This document shows positions 27,001-37,606 of a stretch of DNA of 64,000 bases, one piece after another. Both the position numbers and the translations under genes were made by a program. Numbering within the stretch: position 1 is the stretch's first letter; each line of letters opens with the position of its first letter. This DNA is from Nemopilema nomurai (lineage: Eukaryota > Cnidaria > Scyphozoa > Rhizostomeae > Rhizostomatidae), in contig ML133433.1 in NCBI GenBank assembly GCA_003864495.1, forward strand, positions 1,065,618-1,129,617. Direction: 5' to 3'. The notes under the pieces are model-generated. The model saw nothing but the letters and a program-made list of their open reading frames with translations, did not search any database and was not told the origin of the DNA.

Positions 27001-27393
27001 AGTGTCCTAAAATATCAACCTTTGGATGCTAGCTAGAAACAAATACTCAATACAAATTCTGCATGGAACTAACGCACGTTGATGGAACCCTCTACCAAGA
27101 TGCTTAAAAACAGATAGAGTGTGCATGGACATGTCTTCAAATAACAACTCGCTTGCTATGGAAGATTGGTTATGTTCCTAAGCATGCAAATCTGACTTTG
27201 CAAAGCCAAATCTGGGCCATGTCTTGGCTAACATCATCTTGGTGGCTACATTTAAAGATCTGGTATAAACAACGTGATAGAAAGCTGCATAATTATTCAA
27301 AGCGAAGCATACACAAATCGTACCTGATTTGGCGTGGGCGAGTGTACAAAGCACAGCAAGTGCCACTAATGACCAAAGGCCTAGTTTGGTCAT
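21033..27393 (-). CDS. NOWA: NOWA-like nematocyst wall protein: CAP, C-type lectin, SEA-like, two minicollagen-type cysteine-rich domains
   Basis: Secreted, probably a structural protein of the nematocyst capsule wall. Minus-strand exons: 27393-27324, 26682-26596, 26168-25919, 25329-25094, 24489-24337, 23697-23446, 23176-23064, 22604-22546, 22010-21865, 21424-21033. Together they are 1758 nt in one frame (585 aa). Order: signal peptide 1-22; basic propeptide with KR at 25-26; CAP about 54-214 (FTQLVWKES; the usual His before FTQ is Asp); C-type lectin 216-349 (WIGM, DGTPF, final C-x-x-x-PFICK; no EPN or QPD calcium motif); SEA-like 351-455, lacking the GSVVV self-cleavage motif; cysteine domain with C at 470, 475, 479, 483, 487, 488; polyproline with 12 prolines at 509-520; second cysteine domain with C at 545, 551, 555, 559, 563, 564; basic tail. 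The C-x3-C-x3-C-x3-CC pattern is that of minicollagens and NOWA, where it forms disulfide cross-links. Known Hydra NOWA has CAP, lectin and eight such repeats; here there are two, plus a SEA-like insert. Start chosen at the signal-peptide ATG. Confidence 0.9.
26831..27010 (+). mobile_element. Candidate tRNA-derived SINE in NOWA-like intron 1
   Basis: A pol III type-2 promoter can be seen: A box tggcttaagtg at 26838-26848 and B box tgttcaagtcc at 26864-26874, in the order and near the spacing of a tRNA. The flanks do not fold into a good tRNA cloverleaf, so a tRNA-derived SINE is more likely than a tRNA gene. The end near 27010 is a guess, since no A-tail or target-site duplication is evident. 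Confidence 0.4.
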
Positions 27394-30300
27394 ACTTCTG
27401 CAAAAAACAAACATAATCAATTACAGTTATGAAGTGCATTCATCACTTACTGCAATATTCACTAATATATTGTACATTACTTGGCATCTGAATTTAATTA
27501 ACAAGGCTCTCACTGAATGTACCACAAGGGTGTAAGCTCAGCTACTAGTGGGTGTCAATATTTGAGAGTCGCCTTGAGAATTTTTCATAAAGATACATTT
27601 TACTTCGATGATGGATTTCCATCACCATAGAGAAGCATTAGAATTTCATTCATGTTTTTCATATATGAAGGCCAATGCAGCTATCTAATATTCAGACTAT
27701 TAGTTAGGTGGAAAAACGTGTTTATGGCCTTTTAAGAAACAGCAAATAAAGCTTTATAACCACGCTCTTTTACGATTCTCTTAGGGTGTCAATTATATGA
27801 AGTAGTATAACTTCCTATCAATGCTGTTTTTGCTCCTTGCATTTTCAAAGAAAATGTTTCCCCTGCTTTCACATGTAAATGCCATTGAAAGTTTCAGATA
27901 ATGTGAGACATGCCTAATTGAAGAAATTTTGTTCCTTCCTGCCTATTGGTTTTCACTAATTTGAAACATGATGTTCCAAAAAAAGACTCCACCCAAACTT
28001 TGAATACCTCTTTCAAGAAACATTTAGAACCCCCGTGAATAAACATTTGCCTCTCATTTTGTTTTTGATAAAACGTTTTAGTAGCAGAAACTATTTTGTA
28101 AAAGAACATGTAATGGCTGGTATTTGTGAAACTTAATGGGCGTTTTGGAATCAAGCCTTAATTTGGCCTAATTATTCTTCACAATATGAATTTCTCTTTC
28201 CATTTTGAATTCTCCTTGTCATAAAATTTTAGCATAAATTCATCTTCGGCTTAGTCAGGAAACACCCTTTTCCTGTTATGAATATAATTTAACCTAGCCA
28301 AGTTTGATTCAAGATTCTGTAACAGTGTCAATGAGCCACCATGTGAACGGCTATTCATCCCAACACAAAGAGAGATGGCGGGAAACTTTGATATCTATTA
28401 GATGCTGGTAATGTATAAAATAACTTCTGTTTGTAAATATAAAGCGTTGATGCATGAAATGAATTTGTCACATATATAAGATCAAGAATCAGGTCATGAA
28501 AAGTTCTGTCTGAGTAAACAGAAGGAAGCAAAATTTAAGTAAAAAGCTGGAACTCTGTTGAACGATATGTGATGAAAAGATTCACAAACAAGCAAATTTA
28601 TTATCGTATTAAGAAAAGTTTAACACAGGAAGTTAGGCCATGCGTATACAAAACTCACGCGCTAAAATGGCTAAAATGAAGATTAAAAGTCTGTTTGAAT
28701 ATGTATTTCTTCTAAAGCATGTTTTAATATGAAGCATGTTTTTATTCAACTGTTGCTATCATTAAAGACAGTTTCATTTCAATTCTAAATAAGTTGGAAT
28801 TGACTCCTTATACGAATCGGCAGGCAATTTCGATTGTCGTTAAATCTGGCAGAATCGATTAAAAAATTCCAAGCATTTGATCACATGTGTGAAAATCACT
28901 TGTTCAAGTGGTCATTAAAAATGCTTTGTATTACTGAGTGCTCATCTAGTCCTGAGCAAAAGTCTTCCATAGCCGTTTCTTCGTGATAAGAACCGCTTGC
29001 TCAGCCAACAACAAAGATTAAAAAGTTTGCTTGTAGAAAGAATTAAAATATTTACAATGCTAACGAAGACGAATCAGCCTGTACTGGTGGCTTCCGTTGA
29101 TTCGCAAATACTTGTACTGAGAAAAAACTCCCGCATTTACTTACCCTTGCTATATCTTGGTGAAACTACAACTTCTACAAGTCTCCAAATTTCTAAACAA
29201 TTCAAGTGCTAATTGTGGAACAGATATTATCAAGTTGAACTTTGGAAATAGTTTAATTTTGCAGCCATAAACAAATCCCGGCACGGAGCATTGGATTGTA
29301 GAGTGGCGTAACAATAAGGTAAGCAGGTTTTGCCGATTCACAAACCATGAATTGGCAATTATTGTTTGGATACCAGGGTGCACAATAACAATGAAATTAG
29401 CCAAAGATCACTGGTAGGCCTGATTCAGGGGCACTTAAGGTCATCCTCCTAGATAGTCTACGACTGATTGGGAAGATTGTCTAAATTGTATACCAAATGC
29501 AATTATTTCTACCTAAGGGTACTTAACACAGACCAAGCGTGCGTGAGGCACAACTACCAGACGAGTGCTTTTCTAAACAATCTCGTATTAGCTTGTGATT
29601 AGTAAACCATGATTTATAAGTAAACGAAATCAGTGATTAGAGAATTACGGTTTCAATCAAGTTAATGGCTGTTTGAACATTATTTATTATGTTTTATGGA
29701 ATTATGTCCTTTTGTACATGAACATTTTTGAGTTCCTGGAGCCTTAATTTCTGTCCAGCAGAAGAAATCTATCTTTCTGTCTTCTCTTTAGCTCTGGTAG
29801 AAGATACTTATCTTCGCTTATTTCTAAGTCAAAATAACCTCCTGATATTGTTAACATGTTGCAGAAATTAAACCAAAATTGGGCGTCTAACTCAATCTTT
29901 TAGTGTCAGAACAACCACATCCCATTGCAATTAGCCTATATTTGCAATTAGTCTCTTGGAGTGAGAATCACTCGGAAATAAAAATCCTCAAAATCTGTCC
30001 CTCTCGGCCAGCGGTAATTTTATACCATTCACGCAATTTTCAATTGACGCATGCGTGGATGCTTTGGAAAAAGCAGCTTAATGGATAGACTTTAGCTGGT
30101 ATTACATACAACTAGTTTCTGGGCAACAGGTAAAATATCAAAAGAAATGATCCAAAGAGCAGCCTTGAGGGAGTGTCGGAGGCCTTATTACAATGCAAGT
30201 ATGTTAAGGAACTTGATAGCTCATAAAAAATGGCCAATGTTGAGTCATTTTGCATCTTGCAATTTCGTAAATTATGGTAGAAATAGACATGAGAAAAGTG

Positions 30301-31287
30301 GTATTAAGGAAAGCAGTATGCTGCCCTTCCAACCCCCTGCAATATTACTTTCTCTTGGGCCTTAATGTCATGTTTTTTCCTATGCTGTGCCAATGGATTA
30401 TTTTTGCGTTAGATTTGAGAGGCAAATGCCCCTTTGCCCCTAGTCTTCCTCATTGCTTTTCCAGTTTACAATCCTTCTTGGATCATTGGTGGTAGAAATG
30501 GAGAGTGGAAGAAAATAAGAGACCAACAAAGCTGAAATGGACACAGGTGACTTTGCCAATTACATACACAACTAAAACTGATTGAGGCATACAACACAAA
30601 GACTTGATTATACTCAGCCAATGGTGCTAAACTTACAATAAACTTTAGCAATGCCATGGGCAATGAAATCAAATCATAAAGCCACTTAGATGCTGCATTA
30701 TTTTAGTAGCTCAGAGAAGAGATAATGATTGACTAAAATGGGTATTGGACCAGATGTCAGTAAGCAAAGTATGGAATTCGCTGGGAGACATTAGGGTAAA
30801 GTGATATTTCAGAGCTTCAATGGCAGTTATGGCAATCAATTAATGAAATTGTGATGCATGAGGTTTATTACATGTAACAAGATACAGGTAAATAACAGTA
30901 TCTTGCAGTAAAGTGATTGAAAATTGGACATCAGCTTATGTGCTGTGTTTTACAGCAACAAATTCTATTTCATGAATCACATGAAGCTTGTTTTATTATA
31001 CTTAAAAAGCAGTGATATACTTGAAAATTGGTATGGGATAAACTGAATAATGATTGGGAAAGCAACTTCAGTTTGAAGGGGATGGCTTCTTCTTGCTATG
31101 AAAAAAAACTAAAAATGCACTTCTGAGATTTTAAAGTCTGGGTATTTAAGCCTTCCAATACTCATTTCACTGCTAGTTATCTGTCAATTGCTAGATGAAA
31201 TGACACCCTGCAGTTAAAAAAGATACAGCAATACTTTAAAATCTAAAACAATAGCTGACAAAGTTTTGAAATATTTTCATTCAACAC
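27394..31287. other. Gene-free stretch between NOWA-like and FKBP8-like genes
   Basis: No coding exon recognised on either strand; open frames are short and show no family resemblance. The left end should hold the 5' UTR and promoter of the NOWA-like gene, the right end the 3' UTR of the FKBP8-like gene. A minus-strand AATAAA at 30997-30992 could serve as the FKBP8 polyadenylation signal, about 290 nt past its stop. Confidence 0.5.
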
Positions 31288-33248
31288 CTAATGCTTGTTC
31301 CAAAGAAACCCAGCCAAAACTCCTATGCCTACAACTAGAAGTGTCCCGACCATTACTTTAAATGAGAAATTATCATCAGTTTTATCATCCTCATCAGGTT
31401 TATCCTTCTTTAACCCTTCCACCATTCTCTTGTACATATCACTCTCTTTCTGTTGACTCTCTTTTAGATATTTTCCCAGACGCAGGAGCTCACTGCTGAC
31501 CAACTTGTTACTTGGATCCAGCATTGAAGCTTCTTTCAAGCATTTCAATGCCTCCTTTGTATCACTGAGTGCCTCGAGGCATTTGGCCTTTCTGAAAATT
31601 GCTTTAACATTCTCTGGCTGCAAGGCCAAAACATTATTACAAGACTGCAAAGCTGCTTGAAAGGCATTGACCTTGAGCTGTGCTGCAGACAAGTTATTCT
31701 GGCATTTAACTTTCATATCAATGACTTCATTACCAGCAGATCCTTCTAAATACTTCAGCCCTCTTTTGTAACATTCAATAGCACCACCAAAGTCACCTCT
31801 TGTATACAGACTATTACCTCTGAGTCGCTTTTTATCTCCTATTTGAACTCTTTCATCATCAGACAGCTTTTCTCTATTTGGGCCTTCATTGACTGATATC
31901 AACTCTAATTCATATGTAATGTCACAGTTCTTTGGTATAACTGCTCAGCTTCTGAACAACCAAATGGGCCATAGGCATACTTTGAATCTGTATATAAAAG
32001 TGACTTCTCTTCGACCTCCATAAGTGCAACTCCCATTTCTAATGCTTGAACTACATCTCTGTCATCCATTACGAAAACAACTTTCTCTTCCTTCAATTTA
32101 GTCCCATCTTTTAATTCACCATTGACTATTAATGCAACCTCATTTCCAGGTTTAGGCCTAGAATCTGGCCCTTTGCCTGATACCAATACTTTTTTCTTCA
32201 GTAGACCATTTCCAAGTATATCTAGCCATTCATTCTCTTTTGGTTCTTCAGTTGAAGGCAGTTCAGTACTTTGTGTACTTATTCCACTTTCAGTAACAGC
32301 ATCTTTCATGGGTTTTGGAGGTTCAGCAACTTGTTGCAAAATGGATTCTGTATCAATTTTGTCACTAACTGGATCTTGAGCATCTGTTTTGCTTTGACCA
32401 ACTTCATCAGTGTTTAAAAGTGGCGAAGAGTCAGGTTCAGCTTGGACATCAGTGGGGGCCTCATTGGAGAAGATCTCCTCCTCTATCTCCTTGGCATTTT
32501 CTTCATTTGAAACTTCTTCTCCGACTAACTTTTCTTCTGTTTCCCCTCCAGTTACATCATCTGCAACTTGATCAGGGCCTAAAATTTCTTCTGTTTTCCC
32601 TGCACTTTCATCACCTGAAACTTCATTAGAGACAAAATCCTCTCTGGCTTGTTCTCCACCTACCTCATCTGAGACTTCATTAGACAACAACTCACCTTCT
32701 TTCTTCCCTGCACTTGAGTCATTTAGCACTTTGCTTGAAACCAAATCTTCTTCCAAATTTTCTCCATTTGCATTAAATGACACTTCAACAATGGGAGAAT
32801 GCATTTCTGATTTCGCTACACCTTCACTATCAGTAATTTCTATACTCTCATTCTCTGTGTCTATTTCAGACTGTTCGCAAACATTTAAACCATCTCCGTC
32901 GTCATTATGAACTACATTTTCAACTTTCAACTCAGTTTCAACTTCCTCGTTAGATTGTACAACATCAATTGGGGCTTGAATTTCATCTCCTAGATCTTTG
33001 TTTTCTGGCAAAACTTCGATAATATCCACAAAATCAGCTTCCTCGCTAGTGACAAAACTTTTCGCAACTCCTTCAATCTCCTCAGTTTTGGTTGAGATAG
33101 TATCGATATCTGTCCTTGGCTTTGAAACATCGCCCAACAAGGCCGTGTTCTGGGTTACATCTCCTTGTTCTTCCCAAAAGTCATTAACAGCACTGTCAGA
33201 ACCATTGATAGCAGCATTGTCAGAACCATTAACAGCAGTATTTTCCAT
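31288..33248 (-). CDS. FKBP8: FKBP8-like (FKBP38) tail-anchored FKBP with TPR repeats; frame broken once
   Basis: Membrane-anchored co-chaperone of the mitochondrial outer membrane and ER, which in animals binds Hsp90 and Bcl-2. ATG at 33248. The first frame gives about 330 Glu/Asp-rich residues, far longer than the mammalian N terminus, then an FKBP domain (about 345-450: NEWLDILGNGLLKKKVL, YGPFGC). Near 31944-31946 the frame must slip by one base: frame A reads SEAEQLYQ and soon stops, while frame B supplies VIPKNCDITYELELISV, the normal last FKBP strand. Frame B continues through TPR repeats (about 460-590) and a C-terminal membrane anchor (VMVGTLLVVGIGVLAGFLW) with a two- to three-residue tail. 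Corrected length is about 652 aa. The coding region has no intron. Everything else is open and conserved, so a one-base error or a very recent lesion is likelier than an old pseudogene. Head to head with NSMCE1. Confidence 0.88.
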
Positions 33249-33452
33249 TGTTCCTTTACAAGAAATTTCTTTCCCTCCTGTCCAGGTTTAATCCACAAAA
33301 CAACTGGGATTAAAACACACTAGCTACTTCAGCATTGCAAATCCACAAGAAATTTACTCGCCTGTCTCCCTCCATTTCACGACAATAAAAGTGAGGCTGT
33401 TTCATGATGGCTGAAATCTGGCGGGAAAGGAAAAAACTTTGCGACAGGGAAC
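33249..33452. promoter_or_regulatory. Putative bidirectional promoter, FKBP8-like / NSMCE1
   Basis: Only 204 bp separate the divergent start codons, so both 5' UTRs and the promoters must lie here or overlap. No TATA box is evident. A tgatggctg word lies near 33405. Each first exon may overlap the other gene's 5' UTR. Confidence 0.6.
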
Positions 33453-36400
33453 ATGGTTGAGTATCAAGACGCCCATCGCTTTTTCTTGCAATGGTTTGTC
33501 TCACAAAGTCTGGCAACGGAGCAAAATGCACGGAAGCTACATGAAAAGGCCTGTAACAAGTTCGGAGGTTTGTCTTTTCAATGCATAGAATGACGACACA
33601 GTATTTTCAATTCATAAAGGTATTTTGTACAGAGTGTCATCAATTGTTAGTTTAAATCCACGAAACTAGCAGAGTAGCCTCCGAGGTACTCAAAAACATA
33701 TGAAGTGGAACACGGCAGAACATTCTTCCTTGTAAAACCGCAAGAGTATGATAAACACTTTCGTTAAAGGGGATAGCAATGTCAATAAGTGCTCTCACTA
33801 GGCTTTAGCGAAAGAAAGTCCTCGTGTATGACTTGCAAGAAACTATGCTAGCAGCGAAACATTAAATATTGATTTTCTGAGCTGCCTACATAGATGTCCC
33901 ACATAAAAATAGATGAATAATGATATACATGTTTAAAATGTTATGGTAGACAATTGCAATGGTAATGTAATTTAATGTAATTGTAATGTTGTAAATGGTA
34001 GACAAAGATTTTGAGAGACTATACCAGAGAGATTTAGAAGACCTTCCTTAGAATTTTCTGGATTCTGTAGCAATGACAATATTTTTAATCTCATTATTAT
34101 TTTACTTGCAATTTTTTTTAGTCCATTACGATGCAGATACATTTTCCTCGTTCATTTCACTTATTAACAAGAACTTGAAGCCAATTTTTATGGAAATAAG
34201 GCATGGGAAATCTGAAGACGAGGGAACATCATATTATGCACTGGTACTTAAACACCTTTTCTTCTTAACAGTAGTTGCTAAAATTTGAAATTATTTTTCA
34301 GAAAAGATTTTCCATTATGTACATAGCTTTTCAAAAGTTTTGACTGCTAAATATTAGTCTCATAAACAATTGTATAAAAACGATCATCACTATATTTGTA
34401 AGGTCAACTGTTCAGAAGATGAGCATTCTAAATTGGCAACAATATTCACTCCAAATGAGATTGCATTCTTCAAGAAAGTGGTAAGTTGCTAAATAACAAT
34501 ATTGCATATTTATGTAATATTTTTGTTATAACGCCAATAGTGGAAGGTTGCAATATTGCATATTTATGTAATACTTATGTAATAACGCCAATAGTGGAAA
34601 GTTGCAATATTGCATATTTATCTATAAGATGCAATAAACCCATTCACCTTTCCAAGTATTATTTCTTATTGACATGAGTATAGCCTGACTCAAATTTTAA
34701 GACAAGAACATTGTTTTATTGAAATTTATTAAGAACCTTACACCACATTATCTACATCAACAATTGAACAAATTTATATAACCTTGATTATTAGAAATTT
34801 TCAAACATCATTTAAGAAATTGAAGCTATATTTTGTTTTAAGTTTAATGGTTTCTGTAGGTTAGTTAATTCTGTAGGTACAAAATTGCTGTCAAAATAAG
34901 GGGTGAATAACTCAATTTAGGGGTTATATATCAGATAGTAATACTCAGTCATATATTTTGATAGATGCTTCATTTGCTTTTTTATCATCTAATCTCTAAA
35001 TTTTCCCAGCTTGAATCACTTGTTCTTTCTGATGATGGCTACCTTTCATCTATGACCCTAATCAACCTTGGCTCTGACTTGGATGTTAAAATATCTGCAG
35101 GTGCAACAGAGGTAAGATATATCTTAAGATCGATGAGCATCAGCTGTGAAATGAAGAAAATATTTCATTGAGTAGTCAAGAAAATTCATTTGGACCAAGA
35201 GACCTAAAAATTAATTGATATGTTTAAGAAAACTGTTGATTTTGGAAAGGTTGTCCTTACATGTAGTCCTTGAAAATTCATTTGCACAATTTTGAGAGGT
35301 ATACATATCTGTTTATAAATGCAATTTTATTGAATCTTAATGCAATTACAAACTCTTTGTTTTTAGACCCTTTTGACTAAATTAGTAGAAGAAAAGTGGC
35401 TGACAGAGGTAGAAATTCTATATTTTTGGGACTAAGGCATCTTGATAAACTGGCTTAAATGTTTTCTCTCTGATACATGGCTAGTAAAAATGCAGAATTT
35501 GAGTCCAAAGTTATATTATTTTCTGAAAGGTAGAACATATATCATGGCTTTTCAATCATTTTCTGTTATTATGAGCAGTTTTTTTCATCAATTCTACTGG
35601 CAGGAAATTTTCTACATGAATTTTGATAACAAACTCAATGTGTTCCAGGTTGATGGAAACTTTTCACTAGGGCCTCGGACTACAATAGAGTTGAGCATGT
35701 ACTTGAAAAATATTTACAATGAAGAAATTCCTGACTGCAAAATATGCATGCACATTGTCATAAAGGTAATAAATGGATTGCACTATGAAAACCATTCTAA
35801 TTAACTTTGTAAATGCAATTATGTAAATGAGATACCATATCATGAGGGGGGTAAAGAGAGCAAATAAAGATTAGAAATATTAGGTATTCCTTTCAGCAAA
35901 GGATGTTAAGTGATAGAAATGGTGAAATTGCCCTAAATTCATTTATGTATCTATTTGTAACAGAGTTTGGTAACATCAGCCTCATGGGCTACTTAAACAT
36001 AATTTTTTCTTTTTCCTGGCCTGAATCATACCTTGGGCCCATGAAGAGAGACACTATTTTATTCCTATGTATACAGGAGTTTCAAAACTAAAGAAATTAT
36101 GAACTTATGTAACTTATGTTTCACTTTGGTATTTTCCTTTTTTCTTGCTTATACTAGTATTTTATTCTTTTTCTGTTCTTTCCCCAACAGGGTCAAACAT
36201 GTGCAAATTGTGGTATAAGAATACATTTGTATTGTGCAGCAAGATTCTTCAAAGGAAGGTTAGCAGCTTTTGAATCAATCAATCAGTTAATCAATCAGTC
36301 AATCAACCAAAATCAAATCTAATCAATGAAAGTCTTTATAATTGTCCAGACTATTCAGCGAAGGTCTTGCTGTTTAGAGAAATAATTTTTATTATTCACA

Positions 36401-37154
36401 AAATGTTTCTTTTAAAATAAGTATTTCAACTTTTATTATGCCAAGTTTTAAATTTTGGATGGTCTTTTATGTGATATTTTAAACTTTTTCATATAGCTCC
36501 TGGTTCTAATCTCAAAAGCAGATCACAATTCAACTGTAAAAATGATTTATATTGTAAATGCGCATCTTCAATCTTTGAAAAACACTTACAGGGGTACAGA
36601 AGCAAAGAAATGCCCAGGGTGCAAAGCAAACTGGCTCCATGAAGTCCCAAGAATGAAAGTTCCTAAAGAGGCCACAAGTATGTTTATTCAACTGTTTCAG
36701 TGAATTCCCATCACACAACATGATTTTTTCATTTAATCAACATTCAGGTTGAAGCTCATAAACTGACCTTTTGACTTAAAAACTTGCTTATCATGGAAAT
36801 ATAAAAAGGCAGGAGATAATGTGTTTCCAATTATATGTGTACCTTGTTTGTCAAAATGATATCTCAGTATATATACACATTTTAAACAAAACATTTACCA
36901 ATACCATTTTACTAAATTCAATAGTATTCTTTCATCCAAATATTTTCATGCATATTTTCATATCATGAATTGAGTGGTGTGAACATGTTCTTAAGGCAAA
37001 AATTAAATTTGTCATTTTATAATTGTTATTATGACAAACTTAAATTATTTCCTTAGATGTACCAACTAATAGTGTGTCAGAGCAAGGAAGTTCAGCACTA
37101 TTTCAAGAAATGCAGAAGTCAAGCAGAACTAACTCAAAACGAAAATCACGATGA
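33453..37154 (+). CDS. NSMCE1: NSE1, SMC5-SMC6 complex subunit with variant RING
   Basis: Subunit of the SMC5/6 DNA-repair complex; its variant RING acts as a ubiquitin ligase together with the NSE3 MAGE subunit. Exons: 33453-33567, 34122-34243, 34403-34480, 35010-35111, 35367-35408, 35649-35765, 36191-36258, 36592-36677, 37057-37154. The sum is 828 nt in one frame, 275 aa, against about 266 in human. The start MVEYQDAHRFFLQWF and the stretch LKPIFMEIRHGKSEDEG match the family. Winged-helix region is in the middle. Zinc ligands: C183, C186, C196, C199, H204, C207, C222, C225, which is the C4HC3 order of NSE1. The tail after about 240 is polar and basic (ends KRKSR) and not conserved. The ATG has a good context (gaacATGG) and sits 204 bp from the divergent FKBP8 start. 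Confidence 0.95.
34498..34622. repeat. 53-54 bp tandem repeat in NSMCE1 intron 3
   Basis: Copies start with caatattgcatatttat at 34498, 34551 and 34605; each full unit also holds taacgccaatagtggaa. The third copy is partial. Confidence 0.9.
36273..36327 (+). repeat. (ATCA)n-like microsatellite
   Basis: Imperfect tetranucleotide run of aatc/aatcagt units, 15 bp after NSMCE1 exon 7. Confidence 0.75.
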
Positions 37155-37299
37155 ATTCTATCATTCAAGTTTTATTTGCATAAATACACCAAAATCTTAT
37201 TTTTTGTTTCATGTTTAATTCTAGAGGAAAACATTCTTTAAAACCAAAGTTTCTTGTTCCCTTCAAGGAAGTTTGTTTATCGCATAAATACTTTTTCCA

Positions 37300-37305
37300 A
37301 ATAAA
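37300..37305 (+). terminator. Polyadenylation signal AATAAA, NSMCE1
   Basis: First plus-strand AATAAA after the NSMCE1 stop codon, about 145 nt downstream. Position is consistent with a short 3' UTR; no transcript evidence. Confidence 0.5.
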
Positions 37306-37310
37306 GATAA

Positions 37311-37361
37311 GAAGTTTTGTTGTTTCACAGACCCTTATAGAAGTTTTGTTGTTTCACAGAC
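37311..37361. repeat. 29-bp direct repeat, two copies
   Basis: The 22-bp core starting gaagttttgttg and ending cacagac occurs at 37311-37332 and 37340-37361, just after the putative NSMCE1 polyadenylation signal. Confidence 0.85.
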
Positions 37362-37606
37362 TACATGTTGTCAGGCCAATCAAAATAATTATAAATATAT
37401 AAAAAGGCAAATTTTTTAGACCAAAAGATTCATTTTTTTCTTTGATGCAATGTTATTTATCTTATCAGACAGTATCTAGTCAATATCACATCAAGCAATG
37501 AATAGACCACAGATTTTAACGAGACATAGACTTCAAGTGGCTTGTTGCTATCTTGGTATCATGAGCAAATTATTTGTTAACATAATCATTGGTTACTATT
37601 TAATGT

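Noticed and set aside
31288..31902. Separate 204-aa TPR and membrane-anchor gene
   Set aside because: It begins at TTG and its upstream frame continues the last strand of the FKBP domain, so it is the C-terminal part of the FKBP8-like gene.
33310..33531. 73-codon minus-strand frame upstream of FKBP8-like
   Set aside because: Antisense shadow of NSMCE1 exon 1 and the shared promoter.
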